64,000 nt of DNA, from assembly GCF_000382065.1 (NCBI RefSeq), contig NZ_KB907503.1, positions 308,682-372,681 on the forward strand, written 5' to 3'. The notes under the pieces were generated by a model. That model was not told the DNA's origin. It saw only the letters and a list, made by a program, of their open reading frames with translations, and did no database searches. Shown one piece after another: positions 7,868 to 16,504 of the stretch (position 1 is the first letter of the stretch; each line of letters opens with the position of its first letter). The stretch comes from Stenotrophomonas hibiscicola ATCC 19867. Lineage in GTDB: Bacteria; Pseudomonadota; Gammaproteobacteria; Xanthomonadales; Xanthomonadaceae. The translations under genes were made by a program, and so were the position numbers.

Positions 7868-8584
7868 ATGCCCATGATCACCAAGGATGACCTGTTAACG
7901 ACGTTCGGAGAGGTGGCCGAAATCCACGGCTGCTACTTCTGCAAGTACGTAGTCGCGACGTACGTACTCTATTGCTGCGTGAGGAACGCCAAGGGACATG
8001 ACCTCGCGATCGCTTCCAGGAATGTCGATGATCCGGAATTCGCCACCAGCGTCGTGCTGAACGCACCGCACCATCTTTCACATGATGGGCCAACGATCTT
8101 CGAGATTCCTTCCAACGCCTATGGGTTCACTCATGCGATGGCGGTTCCCAGCACCTATCACGGGCTTCTGAATCGGATCGAGAAGCGCACGGGGCTGTTC
8201 CTATGCCTGCCGATCTTCCGGTGTGAGTTCAACGGCAACGAATCAGCAGAGGATTTCAGATGGTCCACACATCACATCGTTGACGTCAACAACTGGCATA
8301 GGACCAAGCAGCCGAAGATAAGCGTGTACTTCGACAATCCCCGCACTGGCGGCGGAACGGACAAGGACGGCGCCATCGTGAGCCTGGAGACGTTAATGGC
8401 CGAGATCGACAACCTCAACGGAGTGAACAGCGGCTTCATCGAGATCACCAACTATCGCGATGAGGTGATCGAGGTGTTGTCACCGGAGGATGGCCACTAC
8501 GTATTGATCCGCAACCGTCAGGACGAAGAAGCGATGGACCGAGCGCGGTTGGTGGCAGCCGTAGAGACGTTCACCACCGGCTGA
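7868..8584 (+). CDS. Accessory protein of unknown function, atypical composition
   Basis: A 238-residue protein I do not recognise. It is rich in aromatic residues and histidine (HGCYFCKYVVATYVLYCC, THHIVDVNNWHRTKQ), has no signal peptide or clear membrane segment, and ends in an acidic, charged tail. Its codons use A/T in the third position far more often than any neighbour, which suggests recent transfer. A repeat stands on each side (GGGTCGGA hairpin at 7751, SMAG dimer at 8600). Size, composition and isolation are reminiscent of orphan immunity proteins of polymorphic toxins, but I see no toxin gene and no diagnostic motif. A start two codons later (7874) is equally possible. Confidence 0.6.
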   Translation: MPMITKDDLLTTFGEVAEIHGCYFCKYVVATYVLYCCVRNAKGHDLAIASRNVDDPEFATSVVLNAPHHLSHDGPTIFEIPSNAYGFTHAMAVPSTYHGLLNRIEKRTGLFLCLPIFRCEFNGNESAEDFRWSTHHIVDVNNWHRTKQPKISVYFDNPRTGGGTDKDGAIVSLETLMAEIDNLNGVNSGFIEITNYRDEVIEVLSPEDGHYVLIRNRQDEEAMDRARLVAAVETFTTG

Positions 8585-8599
8585 CGACCGACCGCATTT

Positions 8600-8666
8600 G
8601 TAGAGCCGAGCCCATGCTCGGCTGGGTTTTCCCGGTACAAGCAGCCGAGCATAGGCTCGGCTCTAC
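8600..8666. repeat. SMAG dimer
   Basis: GTAGAGCCGAGCCCATGCTC, a spacer, then the inverse copy ending GGCTCTAC. It lies between the accessory gene and the 3' end of uvrD. Confidence 0.9.
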
Positions 8667-8690
8667 AGGTATCCCGCCTCCCGACGGTGA

Positions 8691-10883
8691 TCAGATCACC
8701 GTCAGGTTGGCGTAGGCCATCACCAGCCACTTGCTGCCGGCGTCGGCGAACTCGACCTGCACGCGGGCGTGGGCGCCGCTGCCTTCGTAGTCGGTCACCA
8801 TGCCTTCGCCGAACTTGGGATGGGTGACCAGCGCGCCGAGCTTGACCGGCGGTGCCTCGATCGAGGCATGGCCCATCACCCGGCTGGCGCCCATCGAGGC
8901 CGGCCGCGAGACCTGCACCTTCGGGCGCACCTCGTGCAGCAGCTCGCGCGGAATCTCGCGCAGGAAGCGCGAGGGCAGGCTGTAGTTGTCCTGGCCGTGG
9001 ATGCGACGCGATTCGGCATAGCTCAGCACCAGCTTCTGGCGCGCGCGGGTGATGCCGACGTAGGCCAGGCGGCGCTCTTCCTCCAGCCGCCCGCTTTCTT
9101 CCAGCGAACGTGCGCTGGGGAACAGGCCGTCTTCCATGCCCGCCAGGAACACCAGCGGGAATTCCAGGCCCTTGGCCGAGTGCAGGGTCATCAACTGCAC
9201 ACCGTCCTCGCCGGCCTGCGCCTGGCCTTCGCCGGCCTCCAGCGCGGCATAGGCCAGGAACGCGACCAGCTCGTCCATGTCCTCGCCCACTTCCTCGACG
9301 TCGTCGGCGCGGCGCACGAAGCGCGACGCCACCGAGACCAGTTCGTCGAGGTTGTCGGTACGCGATTCCGAATCCAGCGAATTGCGGCTTTCCTTGCTCC
9401 AGTGCTCGCGCAGCTGCGAGCGGGCCAGCACGTGGTCCACCCGCTCGGCCAGGGTCATGTGCAGGGTCTGCGCCTGCAGCTCGTTGACCAGCCCCAGGAA
9501 GCCGGCCAGCGCATTGCGCGCACGTGCGGCCAGTGCGCTGCCCTGAGTGACCAGCATGGTCGCTTCCCACAGCGAGATGCCCTGCGCACGCGCTTCGCGG
9601 CGCACTTCGTCCAGTGTGCGGTCGCCGATGCCCCGGGTGGGCGTGTTGACCGCGCGCTCGAACGCCGCGTCATCGTTGCGGTTGGACAGCAGGCGCAGGT
9701 AAGCCAGCGCATCCTTGATTTCGGCACGCTCGAAGAAGCGCATGCCGCCATACACCCGGTACGGCACCTGTTCACTCAGCAGCGCTTCTTCCAGGGCGCG
9801 CGACTGCGCGTTGCTGCGGTAGAGCACGGCCACTTCGGTGTAACTGCCACCGTCGCGCACCCATTGGCGGGCACGCTCGACGATGTAGCGCGCCTCGTCC
9901 ATCTCGTTGTACGCCGCGTACAGATCGATCGGCTCGCCGTCACCGCTGTCGGTCCACAGCTGCTTGCCGATGCGATCCGGGTTGTGCGCGATCACCGCGT
10001 TGGCAGCGCCGAGGATGTTGGCGGTGGAGCGGTAGTTCTGCTCCAGGCGGATGGTCTGCGCGCCCGGGAAATCGCGCAGGAAGCCCTGCACGTTCTCGAC
10101 CTTGGCGCCGCGCCAGCCGTAGATGGCCTGGTCATCGTCACCGACCACGAACACGTGGCCGGAATCGCCGGCCAGCACGCGCACGAAGGCGTACTGGATG
10201 GCGTTGGTGTCCTGGAACTCGTCCACCAGGATCTCGCGGAAGCGGGCGCGGTAATGCGACAGCAGCGCCGGGTTGTCGCGCAGCAGTTCGTGCGCGCGCA
10301 GCAGCAGCTCGGCGAAGTCGACCAGGCCGGCGCGGTCGCAGCGCGCCTGGTACTCGATGTAGGCCTGGCGCATGGTTTCCAGCCACGCGTCGTGCGGCTC
10401 GGGCTGGATGTGCTGCGGGCGGCGGCCTTCGTCCTTCTGCGCGTTGATCCACCACGCGATCTGCTTGGGCGGGTACTTGCCGTCGTCCAGCTCCAGCGCC
10501 TGCACCACGCGCTTGACCAGCCGCAGCTGGTCGTCCGAGTCCATCACCTGGAAGCCTTCGGGCAGCTTGGCGTCCTGCCAGTGCAGGCGCAGCAGACGGT
10601 TGGCCAGGCCGTGGAAGGTACCGATCCACATGCCGCGGCTGCCATGGGGCAGCTGGGCGTCGATGCGGTGGCGCATCTCGCCGGCCGCCTTGTTGGTGAA
10701 AGTCACCGCGAAAATGCCGTGGGTCGGCACGCCATCGACTTCATGCAGCCAGGCGATGCGGTGGGTGAGTACGCGGGTCTTGCCGGAACCGGCACCGGCC
10801 AGCACCAGGTGGTGGCCGGGAGGAGCGGAGACGGCTTCGCGCTGGGCCGGGTTCAGGCCATCAAGCAGGTGGGAGACATCCAT
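8691..10883 (-). CDS. uvrD: ATP-dependent DNA helicase II, UvrD type
   Basis: A 730-residue superfamily 1A helicase. Walker A is AGAGSGKT (about 29-36), Walker B VDEFQDTN, followed by GDDDQAIYGWRGA, QNYRST, a motif V region LMTLHSAKGLEFPLVFLAGMEDGLFP and motif VI YVGITRARQKL. The C-terminal 60 residues form the small Tudor-like domain (LGALVTHPKFGEGMVTDYEG) that favours UvrD over Rep. It unwinds DNA 3'-5' in nucleotide excision and mismatch repair. The ATG at 10883 follows a GGGGG stretch, and the gene lies 9 bases after the FAD/NAD(P) gene on the same strand, so the two are probably co-transcribed. Confidence 0.95.
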   Translation of the reverse strand: MDVSHLLDGLNPAQREAVSAPPGHHLVLAGAGSGKTRVLTHRIAWLHEVDGVPTHGIFAVTFTNKAAGEMRHRIDAQLPHGSRGMWIGTFHGLANRLLRLHWQDAKLPEGFQVMDSDDQLRLVKRVVQALELDDGKYPPKQIAWWINAQKDEGRRPQHIQPEPHDAWLETMRQAYIEYQARCDRAGLVDFAELLLRAHELLRDNPALLSHYRARFREILVDEFQDTNAIQYAFVRVLAGDSGHVFVVGDDDQAIYGWRGAKVENVQGFLRDFPGAQTIRLEQNYRSTANILGAANAVIAHNPDRIGKQLWTDSGDGEPIDLYAAYNEMDEARYIVERARQWVRDGGSYTEVAVLYRSNAQSRALEEALLSEQVPYRVYGGMRFFERAEIKDALAYLRLLSNRNDDAAFERAVNTPTRGIGDRTLDEVRREARAQGISLWEATMLVTQGSALAARARNALAGFLGLVNELQAQTLHMTLAERVDHVLARSQLREHWSKESRNSLDSESRTDNLDELVSVASRFVRRADDVEEVGEDMDELVAFLAYAALEAGEGQAQAGEDGVQLMTLHSAKGLEFPLVFLAGMEDGLFPSARSLEESGRLEEERRLAYVGITRARQKLVLSYAESRRIHGQDNYSLPSRFLREIPRELLHEVRPKVQVSRPASMGASRVMGHASIEAPPVKLGALVTHPKFGEGMVTDYEGSGAHARVQVEFADAGSKWLVMAYANLTVI

Positions 10884-10892
10884 GCCCCCATT

Positions 10893-12296
10893 TTACGGCA
10901 TCGCCGTCGCGGCTCCTGCGACCACTTCGGTGGCGAGCGCCTGCGCCTGCTGACGCAGTTCAGGCACCGCCAGGCTTTCCCACAGGCTGCCGATGCGCAG
11001 GCTGCCGAGCACGCCCAGCCGCGCCTGCGGCTGGCCACCGGCGGCGCGCAGGCGGTCGCCCGGCACCGTGCTGTCCAGGCCCAGCCCATGCGGGCCGGGG
11101 CGTGCCAGGCCCTCGGCCTGCAGCTGCTGCAGCAACGGATTGCGCAACGCGTTGGCGCGGGTCTCCACGCCGGTGGCGTTGATCACCCCGCTGATCGTCC
11201 ACTGCTGTTCATTGCCGGAGGCATCGCGGCCAGACAGCTGCAACGCATCGCCTTCGCGCCAGACGCGCTGCAGGCGTGACCGATGGATGCGCAGTTGGCC
11301 GCTGTCCTGCAGGGACTGCAGCTGCGCATCCACCTCTTCGGCGATGCGGTGGCGATGTACGTCCCAGTAGCGCACCACATGGCGCAGGAAACGGCGCTGG
11401 TCGGCCGCGTCGAGGCTGCACCACAGCGCCTGCCCGTGCGGACGGATGCGGTCCATCACGCCCTGCCACGGCAGGCCGTCGGCCTGCGCCTGGCGCGCGA
11501 ACCCGCGCAACGCGCGCAGGCGCTGGCGCAGGCTCATCGGCAGCAGCGCAGCCGGGTCGAACGTGGGCAGGCCGCCATGCGCATGCGGCAACGGCAGCAG
11601 CCCATGGCGCGAGATCACATGCAGCGGGCCGGTGTGACCGGCAGCAACCAGCGCCAGCACGGTGTCGGCCATGCTCAGGCCGGAGCCGACAATGGCCACG
11701 GCATGGTCGCCGGCCAGGGTCCGCACGCCGTCGTAGTCCCAGGCCTCGATCACGTCATCGGCGGGCAGTGCCTCGGCACCGGCCACCGGCAGCGGCCGCA
11801 TGCTGTTGCCGGTGGCGAGCACCGCCTGTGCGGCGTGCAGCGTCTGGCCATCGCCGAGTGCCAGCTGGTAGCCGTGGTCATCCGGCTGCAGGCCCAGTAC
11901 CGGCTGCACGATCACCTGCAGCTGTGCCGGGCTGGCCGCGGCGGCCTCCTGCAGGCGCTGCTGCAGGTACGCTGCAAAGTAGTGGCGGCACACGTAACGC
12001 TCGCCCAGCACCTCGCGCGCCTCGCCCGGGTAGGCGTTGGCGGCCATCAGGTAGTCGAGGAAATCGCCAGGCTGGTCGGCAAACGCACTCATCTTCGCCG
12101 CCGGCACGTTCAGCAGGTGCTCCGGCCACGGCGTGGCATAGGCGATGCCCTGCGCCAGCTGCGAAGCCGGTTCGAAGATGGCCAGCGCCAGCGGCGCCTG
12201 GGCCTGGCGCAACACCTGGATCGCCACCAGCACCCCGGCCGCACCACCACCGATGATTGCCAGGTCCAGTTCGCCATTACGCGGTGAATCAGTCAT
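10893..12296 (-). CDS. FAD/NAD(P)-binding oxidoreductase
   Basis: A 467-residue protein with two dinucleotide-binding motifs: an N-terminal FAD Rossmann loop (LDLAIIGGGAAGVLVA) and a second IVGSGLSMADTVLALV near the middle. PEHLLNVPAAKMSAFADQPGDFLDYL and VINATGVETRANALRNPLLQ match the FAD-NAD(P)-binding family (PF13454-like) found in proteobacteria and in siderophore or peptide biosynthesis. The substrate is unknown. Start 12296 (MTDSPRNGE) is preferred to a start six codons earlier because the fold begins just after it. It lies directly upstream of uvrD. Confidence 0.8.
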   Translation of the reverse strand: MTDSPRNGELDLAIIGGGAAGVLVAIQVLRQAQAPLALAIFEPASQLAQGIAYATPWPEHLLNVPAAKMSAFADQPGDFLDYLMAANAYPGEAREVLGERYVCRHYFAAYLQQRLQEAAAASPAQLQVIVQPVLGLQPDDHGYQLALGDGQTLHAAQAVLATGNSMRPLPVAGAEALPADDVIEAWDYDGVRTLAGDHAVAIVGSGLSMADTVLALVAAGHTGPLHVISRHGLLPLPHAHGGLPTFDPAALLPMSLRQRLRALRGFARQAQADGLPWQGVMDRIRPHGQALWCSLDAADQRRFLRHVVRYWDVHRHRIAEEVDAQLQSLQDSGQLRIHRSRLQRVWREGDALQLSGRDASGNEQQWTISGVINATGVETRANALRNPLLQQLQAEGLARPGPHGLGLDSTVPGDRLRAAGGQPQARLGVLGSLRIGSLWESLAVPELRQQAQALATEVVAGAATAMP

Positions 12297-12359
12297 GCGC
12301 CGATTGTAGGCCATCGGCGATGACGGGCCGGATTGCCGAAGCGGGCGGTTGCCACCGTT

Positions 12360-13778
12360 TCACATCAACGCATCGGCCAGCCGTGCAATACCTTCGCGGC
12401 TGCGCCGCCACGTAGGGCGACTGCGCCACTGCTGCAGGTCCAGCTGCCGCGACTCGCGCAGGTAGCCATCCTCGATCGCACACAGCTGCTGCACCAGCGC
12501 ACGGTCGTAGCAGACCAAGCCGATCTCGGCATTCAGTGCGAACGAGCGGATATCCATGTTGATTGAGCCGAGCACGGCGATGTCCTCGTCCACGCTCATG
12601 TGCTTGGCATGCAGGAACTGCGGCTCGTACAGCGCGATGCGCACGCCACAGCGCAGCAGTTCGTCGTAGTACGCCTCCTGCGCCCACGAGGTCAGCCGCT
12701 GGTTGTTGCTGGCCGAGAGGATCAGCTGCACCTGCACGCCGGACAACGCCGCAATGCGCAGCGCGCTGAGCGTGGCTTCGTCGGGCACGAAATACGGGGT
12801 GACCATCACCAGCCGTCGCCGCGCCAGGTGGATCAGCGCCGCCACCGCGTCGCGTGCGTTGCTGTACGGATAGGCCGGGCCGCTGGGCAGCAGCTGGGTG
12901 GCGATGTCGTCGCTGCACTCGGGCACATCGGCGATCACGTCCAGGCGCTGGCCGGTTTCCATGTACCAGTCGCTGGCGAACACCGCTTCCAGATGCGCTA
13001 CCGCCGGGCCACGCACGCGCGCCACCAGCTCGCGGTTCGGGTGGCCGGGCACGAACTGCGGGCCGGCCAGGTTCTGCGAACCGACATAGGCCACTTCGTT
13101 GTCGATCACCGCTATCTTGCGGTGGTTGCGCAGGTCCATGCGCCCGCTGCGGCGCCAGCGCAGGCCACCGGGCAGCATCGCGCGCACTTCGATGTCGCGC
13201 GCCTGCAGGCGCTTGCGATAGGCGCGCAGGCCACGCTTGGCGCCTACCGCGTCGAGCAGCACGCGGCACTGCACGCCACGTGCAGCCGCACGCTGCAGGG
13301 CCTCGACGATCGCCTCGCCGACCGCGTCATCGAACATCAGGTAGTACAGCAGGTGCACGCGGTCTTCGGCCTGGTCGATATCGGCAATCAGCGTGTGCAG
13401 CGATTCGTCGTAGTCGGTCAGCAGATCGACGGCGTTGCCGTGCACCGGCATGAAGTCGCCCTGGCGCTGCACCAGCGGCACGATCTCGGCGCTGGCGGTG
13501 TCCGGCTGCGGGGTCCAGCGCAGGCGATGCTGCAGCGCCTGTTCCTCGCGGATGACCTGCGAGGCCTCGGCCTGGCGGCGGATGCGCTCACGCGAAAGCC
13601 ACGGGTGGCCGAACAGCAGGTACAGCGGCAGGCCCAGCAGCGGCACGAAGCCGACCAGCAGCAGCCAGCTGCGCGCCGCACCCGGCGTGGTGCGGGTGGG
13701 AATCCAGCACAGCGCGACCAGCCGGATCAGCCAGTCGATCAGCAGCAGATACGAACCCAGCAACCACTCGAACAGCAT
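12360..13778 (-). CDS. cls: Cardiolipin synthase, phospholipase D superfamily
   Basis: A 472-residue inner membrane enzyme with two N-terminal membrane segments (EWLLGSYLLLIDWLIRLVAL; SWLLLVGFVPLLGLPLYLLF). Two HKD motifs are intact: HRKIAVID followed by VGSQN, and HAKHMSVD followed by LGSIN. It condenses two phosphatidylglycerols, or PG and PE, to cardiolipin. The start at 13778 puts the first membrane helix at the N-terminus as in family members; an ATG at 13808 is an alternative. The short gap to the FAD/NAD(P) gene downstream has no terminator, so some read-through is likely. Confidence 0.92.
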   Translation of the reverse strand: MLFEWLLGSYLLLIDWLIRLVALCWIPTRTTPGAARSWLLLVGFVPLLGLPLYLLFGHPWLSRERIRRQAEASQVIREEQALQHRLRWTPQPDTASAEIVPLVQRQGDFMPVHGNAVDLLTDYDESLHTLIADIDQAEDRVHLLYYLMFDDAVGEAIVEALQRAAARGVQCRVLLDAVGAKRGLRAYRKRLQARDIEVRAMLPGGLRWRRSGRMDLRNHRKIAVIDNEVAYVGSQNLAGPQFVPGHPNRELVARVRGPAVAHLEAVFASDWYMETGQRLDVIADVPECSDDIATQLLPSGPAYPYSNARDAVAALIHLARRRLVMVTPYFVPDEATLSALRIAALSGVQVQLILSASNNQRLTSWAQEAYYDELLRCGVRIALYEPQFLHAKHMSVDEDIAVLGSINMDIRSFALNAEIGLVCYDRALVQQLCAIEDGYLRESRQLDLQQWRSRPTWRRSREGIARLADALM

Positions 13779-13825
13779 CGCGTCGCCCGTCGGGAGGTGA
13801 TGGGCCATTCTGCCCAGCAGGATTT

Positions 13826-13941
13826 GTAGAGTCGAGCCATGCTCGACTGCCTTTCGAACCGACGGCAGAGAGCCAGCGTGTCGACCAGGGTCGACAGCTA
13901 CCGGGTGCGGGGAGAGCGTGCCGACCAACGGTCGGCACCCA
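13826..13941. repeat. Cluster of three SMAG-type palindromes
   Basis: GTAGAGTCGAGCCATGCTCG (from 13826), a second inverse unit with GTCGACCAGGGTCGAC ending CTAC at 13901, and a third palindrome TGCCGACCAACGGTCGGCA. All lie between the cardiolipin synthase start and the rpmG terminator. Confidence 0.8.
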
Positions 13942-13961
13942 CCACGTGGATGCCAGGCATG

Positions 13962-13990
13962 AAAAAACCCGCCACAAGGGCGGGTTTCTT
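13962..13990 (-). terminator. Rho-independent terminator of rpmB-rpmG
   Basis: On the minus strand AAACCCGCCCTTGTGGCGGG is followed by six T. It is 25 bases past the rpmG stop codon. Confidence 0.9.
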
Positions 13991-14015
13991 CGCGGGGATC
14001 AGCAATCCGTGCGGA

Positions 14016-14180
14016 TTACTTGATCTTGCCTTCCTTGTACAGGACGTGCTTGCGCACGACCGGATCGTACTTCAGGAATTCCATCTTCCCCGGGGTGTTC
14101 TTCTTGTTCTTGTCGGTCGTGTAGAAGTGGCCGGTACCGGCCGAGGAAATCATACGGACCTTATCGCGCTTGCCTGCCAT
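14016..14180 (-). CDS. rpmG: 50S ribosomal protein L33
   Basis: A 54-residue basic protein, [20 protein letters not shown]..., with [34 protein letters not shown] at the end (shown here only as description; key residues are the [10 protein letters not shown] turn and the [10 protein letters not shown] strand). It has no CxxC pairs, so it is the zinc-independent form of L33. It lies 13 bases after rpmB and shares its terminator, the usual rpmB-rpmG pair. It is shorter than many annotation cut-offs but unmistakable. Confidence 0.98.
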   Translation of the reverse strand: MAGKRDKVRMISSAGTGHFYTTDKNKKNTPGKMEFLKYDPVVRKHVLYKEGKIK

Positions 14181-14193
14181 GATGCTTTACTCC

Positions 14194-14430
14194 TCAGACC
14201 TTTTCGCCGCGCGCACGCAGCTCAGCCAGAACGGAATCAATGCCGTTCTTGTCGATGGTGCGCAGTGCATGCGCGGAAACACGAAGCTTGACCCAGCGGT
14301 TCTCGCTGGCCACCCAGAAACGGCGCTCGTGCAGATTCGGCAGGAAACGACGACGGGTCTTGTTGTTGGCGTGCGAGACGTTGTTACCCGTCTGCACTCG
14401 CTTGCCGGAAACCTGGCATACGCGGGACAT
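14194..14430 (-). CDS. rpmB: 50S ribosomal protein L28
   Basis: A 78-residue protein beginning [20 protein letters not shown] and containing [19 protein letters not shown], a textbook L28. A GAGGTGCGCA Shine-Dalgarno precedes the ATG. First gene of the rpmB-rpmG operon, with a leader of about 160 bases from the promoter proposed at 14598-14626. L28 is a late-binding component of the large ribosomal subunit. Confidence 0.98.
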   Translation of the reverse strand: MSRVCQVSGKRVQTGNNVSHANNKTRRRFLPNLHERRFWVASENRWVKLRVSAHALRTIDKNGIDSVLAELRARGEKV

Positions 14431-14597
14431 TGCGCACCTCGATAGTAGTAGTTGTCAGCCCGTAGCCCGGGCGACGGCGGCCTCGATGGTTGCCCACCAC
14501 ACGTCAAGAGAATCAAAGGGTTACGCTGGCGTTGGGCGGCCGGGGACGTGCTCCCGGGGGCGCCGCCCGGTAGAAAACCGGACACAGCGAGCCGCGC

Positions 14598-14626
14598 ATT
14601 ATGCACGGGTTCAAGCACTTGCGCAA
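14598..14626 (-). promoter_or_regulatory. Predicted sigma-70 promoter of rpmB-rpmG
   Basis: On the minus strand TTGCGC, 17 bases, then CATAAT. Transcription would begin near 14590 and leave a GC-rich leader of about 160 bases with potential hairpins before rpmB. The rest of the 281-base gap to the divergent glycosyltransferase gene shows no other gene. Confidence 0.6.
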
Positions 14627-14711
14627 GTTACCCACAGGCGGGGACTGAACCGGCAGGGCCGGGGGAACTCCGCCAACCGGCATACTGGCCCGGATCACTG
14701 CGGAGCTTTCC

Positions 14712-15926
14712 ATGCGGCTGCTGGCCCTGACCTACGGAACCGAAGGCGATACGCGTCCGCTGGCCGTGCTCTGCCATGGGCTGATCGGCGCAGGCCACAC
14801 GGTGACACTGCTGGCCGATGGCGGCACCCTGGGCAGTGCGCAGGCCCTGGATGTGCCCCACGCGGCCCTTGAGGGTGACATCCATGACGAAGTGGTCGCC
14901 CTGGTGTCGCGTGGCAACGGTGTTGCCGCCGCCAGTTCCGGTCTGGCACGGATGGCGCTGCAGCATGTCAGCGGCTGGATGCGCCAGGCCGATGCGGCTG
15001 CCGAAGGCTGCGATGCGATTCTGACCGGTGGCCTGGCGGCCTTTGTCGGCATGAGCGTGGGCGAACGCCGCGGAATGCCGGTCATCGGCACCGGCATGAT
15101 CCCGCTGACCCCGACGCGGGCCTTCCGCTCTCCGTTCCTGCCACCGGGACGCTCGCCGGGCTGGTTGAACCGCGCCAGCTATGGGCTGGTCAACGGCCTG
15201 ATCTGGCGCCAGTTCCGCCGGCCGATCAACGCGGCACGCCAGCAACTGGGGCAATCGCCGCGCCGCGCGTTGTGGTCCGGCCTGCCAATGCTCTATGGCA
15301 TCTCGCCGCAGCTGCTGCCGCCACCGGCGGACTGGCCAGCCGACCACATCGTCTGTGGCCAATGGCGGCTACCTGATGCGCCCTGGACGCCCCCGGTCGA
15401 TCTGCAGGCCTTCCTGGATGCCGGGCCGCCGCCGGTGTACCTGGGCTTTGGCAGCATGACCGGGTTTGATCGCGAGCGCGTGCTGCCGGCCCTGCTGCAG
15501 GCGCTGGCACCGCGCCGGGTGCTGCTGTTTCCGGGGTGGGCCGGGCTGCCGACGGGCGCGCTGCCAGCAGATGTGTTCGTGCTCGGCCCGACGCCACACG
15601 AAGCACTGTTCCCGCATTGCGCACTCGCCATCCACCATGGTGGCAGCGGCACCACGCATTCGGCCTGCCGCGCCGGCATTCCCTCGCTGGTGATGCCGTT
15701 CGCCGCGGATCAGTTCTTCTGGGCCGATCGCCTGCATCGGTTGGGCGTGGCACCGGCACCGTTGTCACCGAAGCGACTGGATGCAGCAACGCTGGCGGCA
15801 GCCATCACCTTCGCTGAAACCGACGCAACACGCGCACGCGCGGCAGCCCTGGGCGCGGCGATGAGCCATGAGGACGGGGTGGCATGCGGCATTGAAATGA
15901 TCGAGCGCTGGGTGCGGCCGGCGTAA
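14712..15926 (+). CDS. Family 1 (UGT-like) glycosyltransferase
   Basis: A 404-residue GT-B protein. The N-terminus MRLLALTYGTEGDTRPLAVLCHGLIGAGHTV and the C-terminal nucleotide-sugar motif HHGGSGTTHSACRAGIPSLV-PFAADQFFWADRLHRLG (about 301-345) are those of UDP-glucosyl/rhamnosyl transferases acting on lipids, sterols or small hydrophobic molecules. The first half lacks any signal peptide, so it acts in the cytoplasm. It diverges from rpmB with GGAG in front of the ATG and is monocistronic, converging on the exonuclease gene. The acceptor cannot be told from the sequence. Confidence 0.85.
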   Translation: MRLLALTYGTEGDTRPLAVLCHGLIGAGHTVTLLADGGTLGSAQALDVPHAALEGDIHDEVVALVSRGNGVAAASSGLARMALQHVSGWMRQADAAAEGCDAILTGGLAAFVGMSVGERRGMPVIGTGMIPLTPTRAFRSPFLPPGRSPGWLNRASYGLVNGLIWRQFRRPINAARQQLGQSPRRALWSGLPMLYGISPQLLPPPADWPADHIVCGQWRLPDAPWTPPVDLQAFLDAGPPPVYLGFGSMTGFDRERVLPALLQALAPRRVLLFPGWAGLPTGALPADVFVLGPTPHEALFPHCALAIHHGGSGTTHSACRAGIPSLVMPFAADQFFWADRLHRLGVAPAPLSPKRLDAATLAAAITFAETDATRARAAALGAAMSHEDGVACGIEMIERWVRPA

Positions 15927-15939
15927 CAGCGGCCATGCC

Positions 15940-16449
15940 TCAGCGCAGGTGCGGAATCACCTGCGCCAGCAGGTGTGCATCCTTCAGCGCGCCATGCAGG
16001 CCACGCGTCCCTGGAATGCGCAGGCGCTGCAGCACGTCGTCCAGCTTGTTGCCCTGACCGGGCCAACGCCCCCGCGCCAGCTTCAGGCTGCAGGTGATGC
16101 GGCAATGCTGGGCCAGCATGCCGGGGATGCTAGCCAGGCGCAGCTCGTTGTCCAGGAAGCCCACGTCGAAGGTGGCGTTGTGCGCGACCATCTCGCTGCC
16201 GCGCAGGAAGTCCAGCAGTTCGGCGGCCTTGCTGGAAAACAGTGGCTTGCCCACCAGCATCGCATCGCTGATGCCATGCACGCGCTGTGCGCCCCAATCG
16301 ACCCTGCGCTGCGGCTGCAGGTAGGTGTGGAACTGGCGGCCGGTGAGCTGGCCATCGATCAGTTCGACGGCACCGATTTCGATCACCCGGTGCCCCAGGC
16401 GGTAGGAGATGCCGGTGGTTTCGGTATCCAGTGCGACGATGCGACTCAT
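15940..16449 (-). CDS. DnaQ-like 3'-5' exonuclease domain protein
   Basis: A 169-residue DEDDh exonuclease: VALDTETTG (Asp8, Glu10), HNATFDVGFLDNEL (Asp) and HGALKDAHLLAQV (His and Asp). It is shorter than the replicative epsilon subunit (about 240 residues) and lacks its C-terminal alpha-binding tail. It is therefore more likely an accessory DnaQ homologue than the polymerase III proofreader; this is inference. The CRITCSLKLARGRWPGQGNKLDDVLQRL segment is the usual family helix. It is convergent with the glycosyltransferase gene. Confidence 0.85.
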   Translation of the reverse strand: MSRIVALDTETTGISYRLGHRVIEIGAVELIDGQLTGRQFHTYLQPQRRVDWGAQRVHGISDAMLVGKPLFSSKAAELLDFLRGSEMVAHNATFDVGFLDNELRLASIPGMLAQHCRITCSLKLARGRWPGQGNKLDDVLQRLRIPGTRGLHGALKDAHLLAQVIPHLR

Positions 16450-16504
16450 GCGTGGCGATGGTTGCTGTTGCGTGCCGCGATGATTTTCGCACGCCCGGTG
16501 TGCA

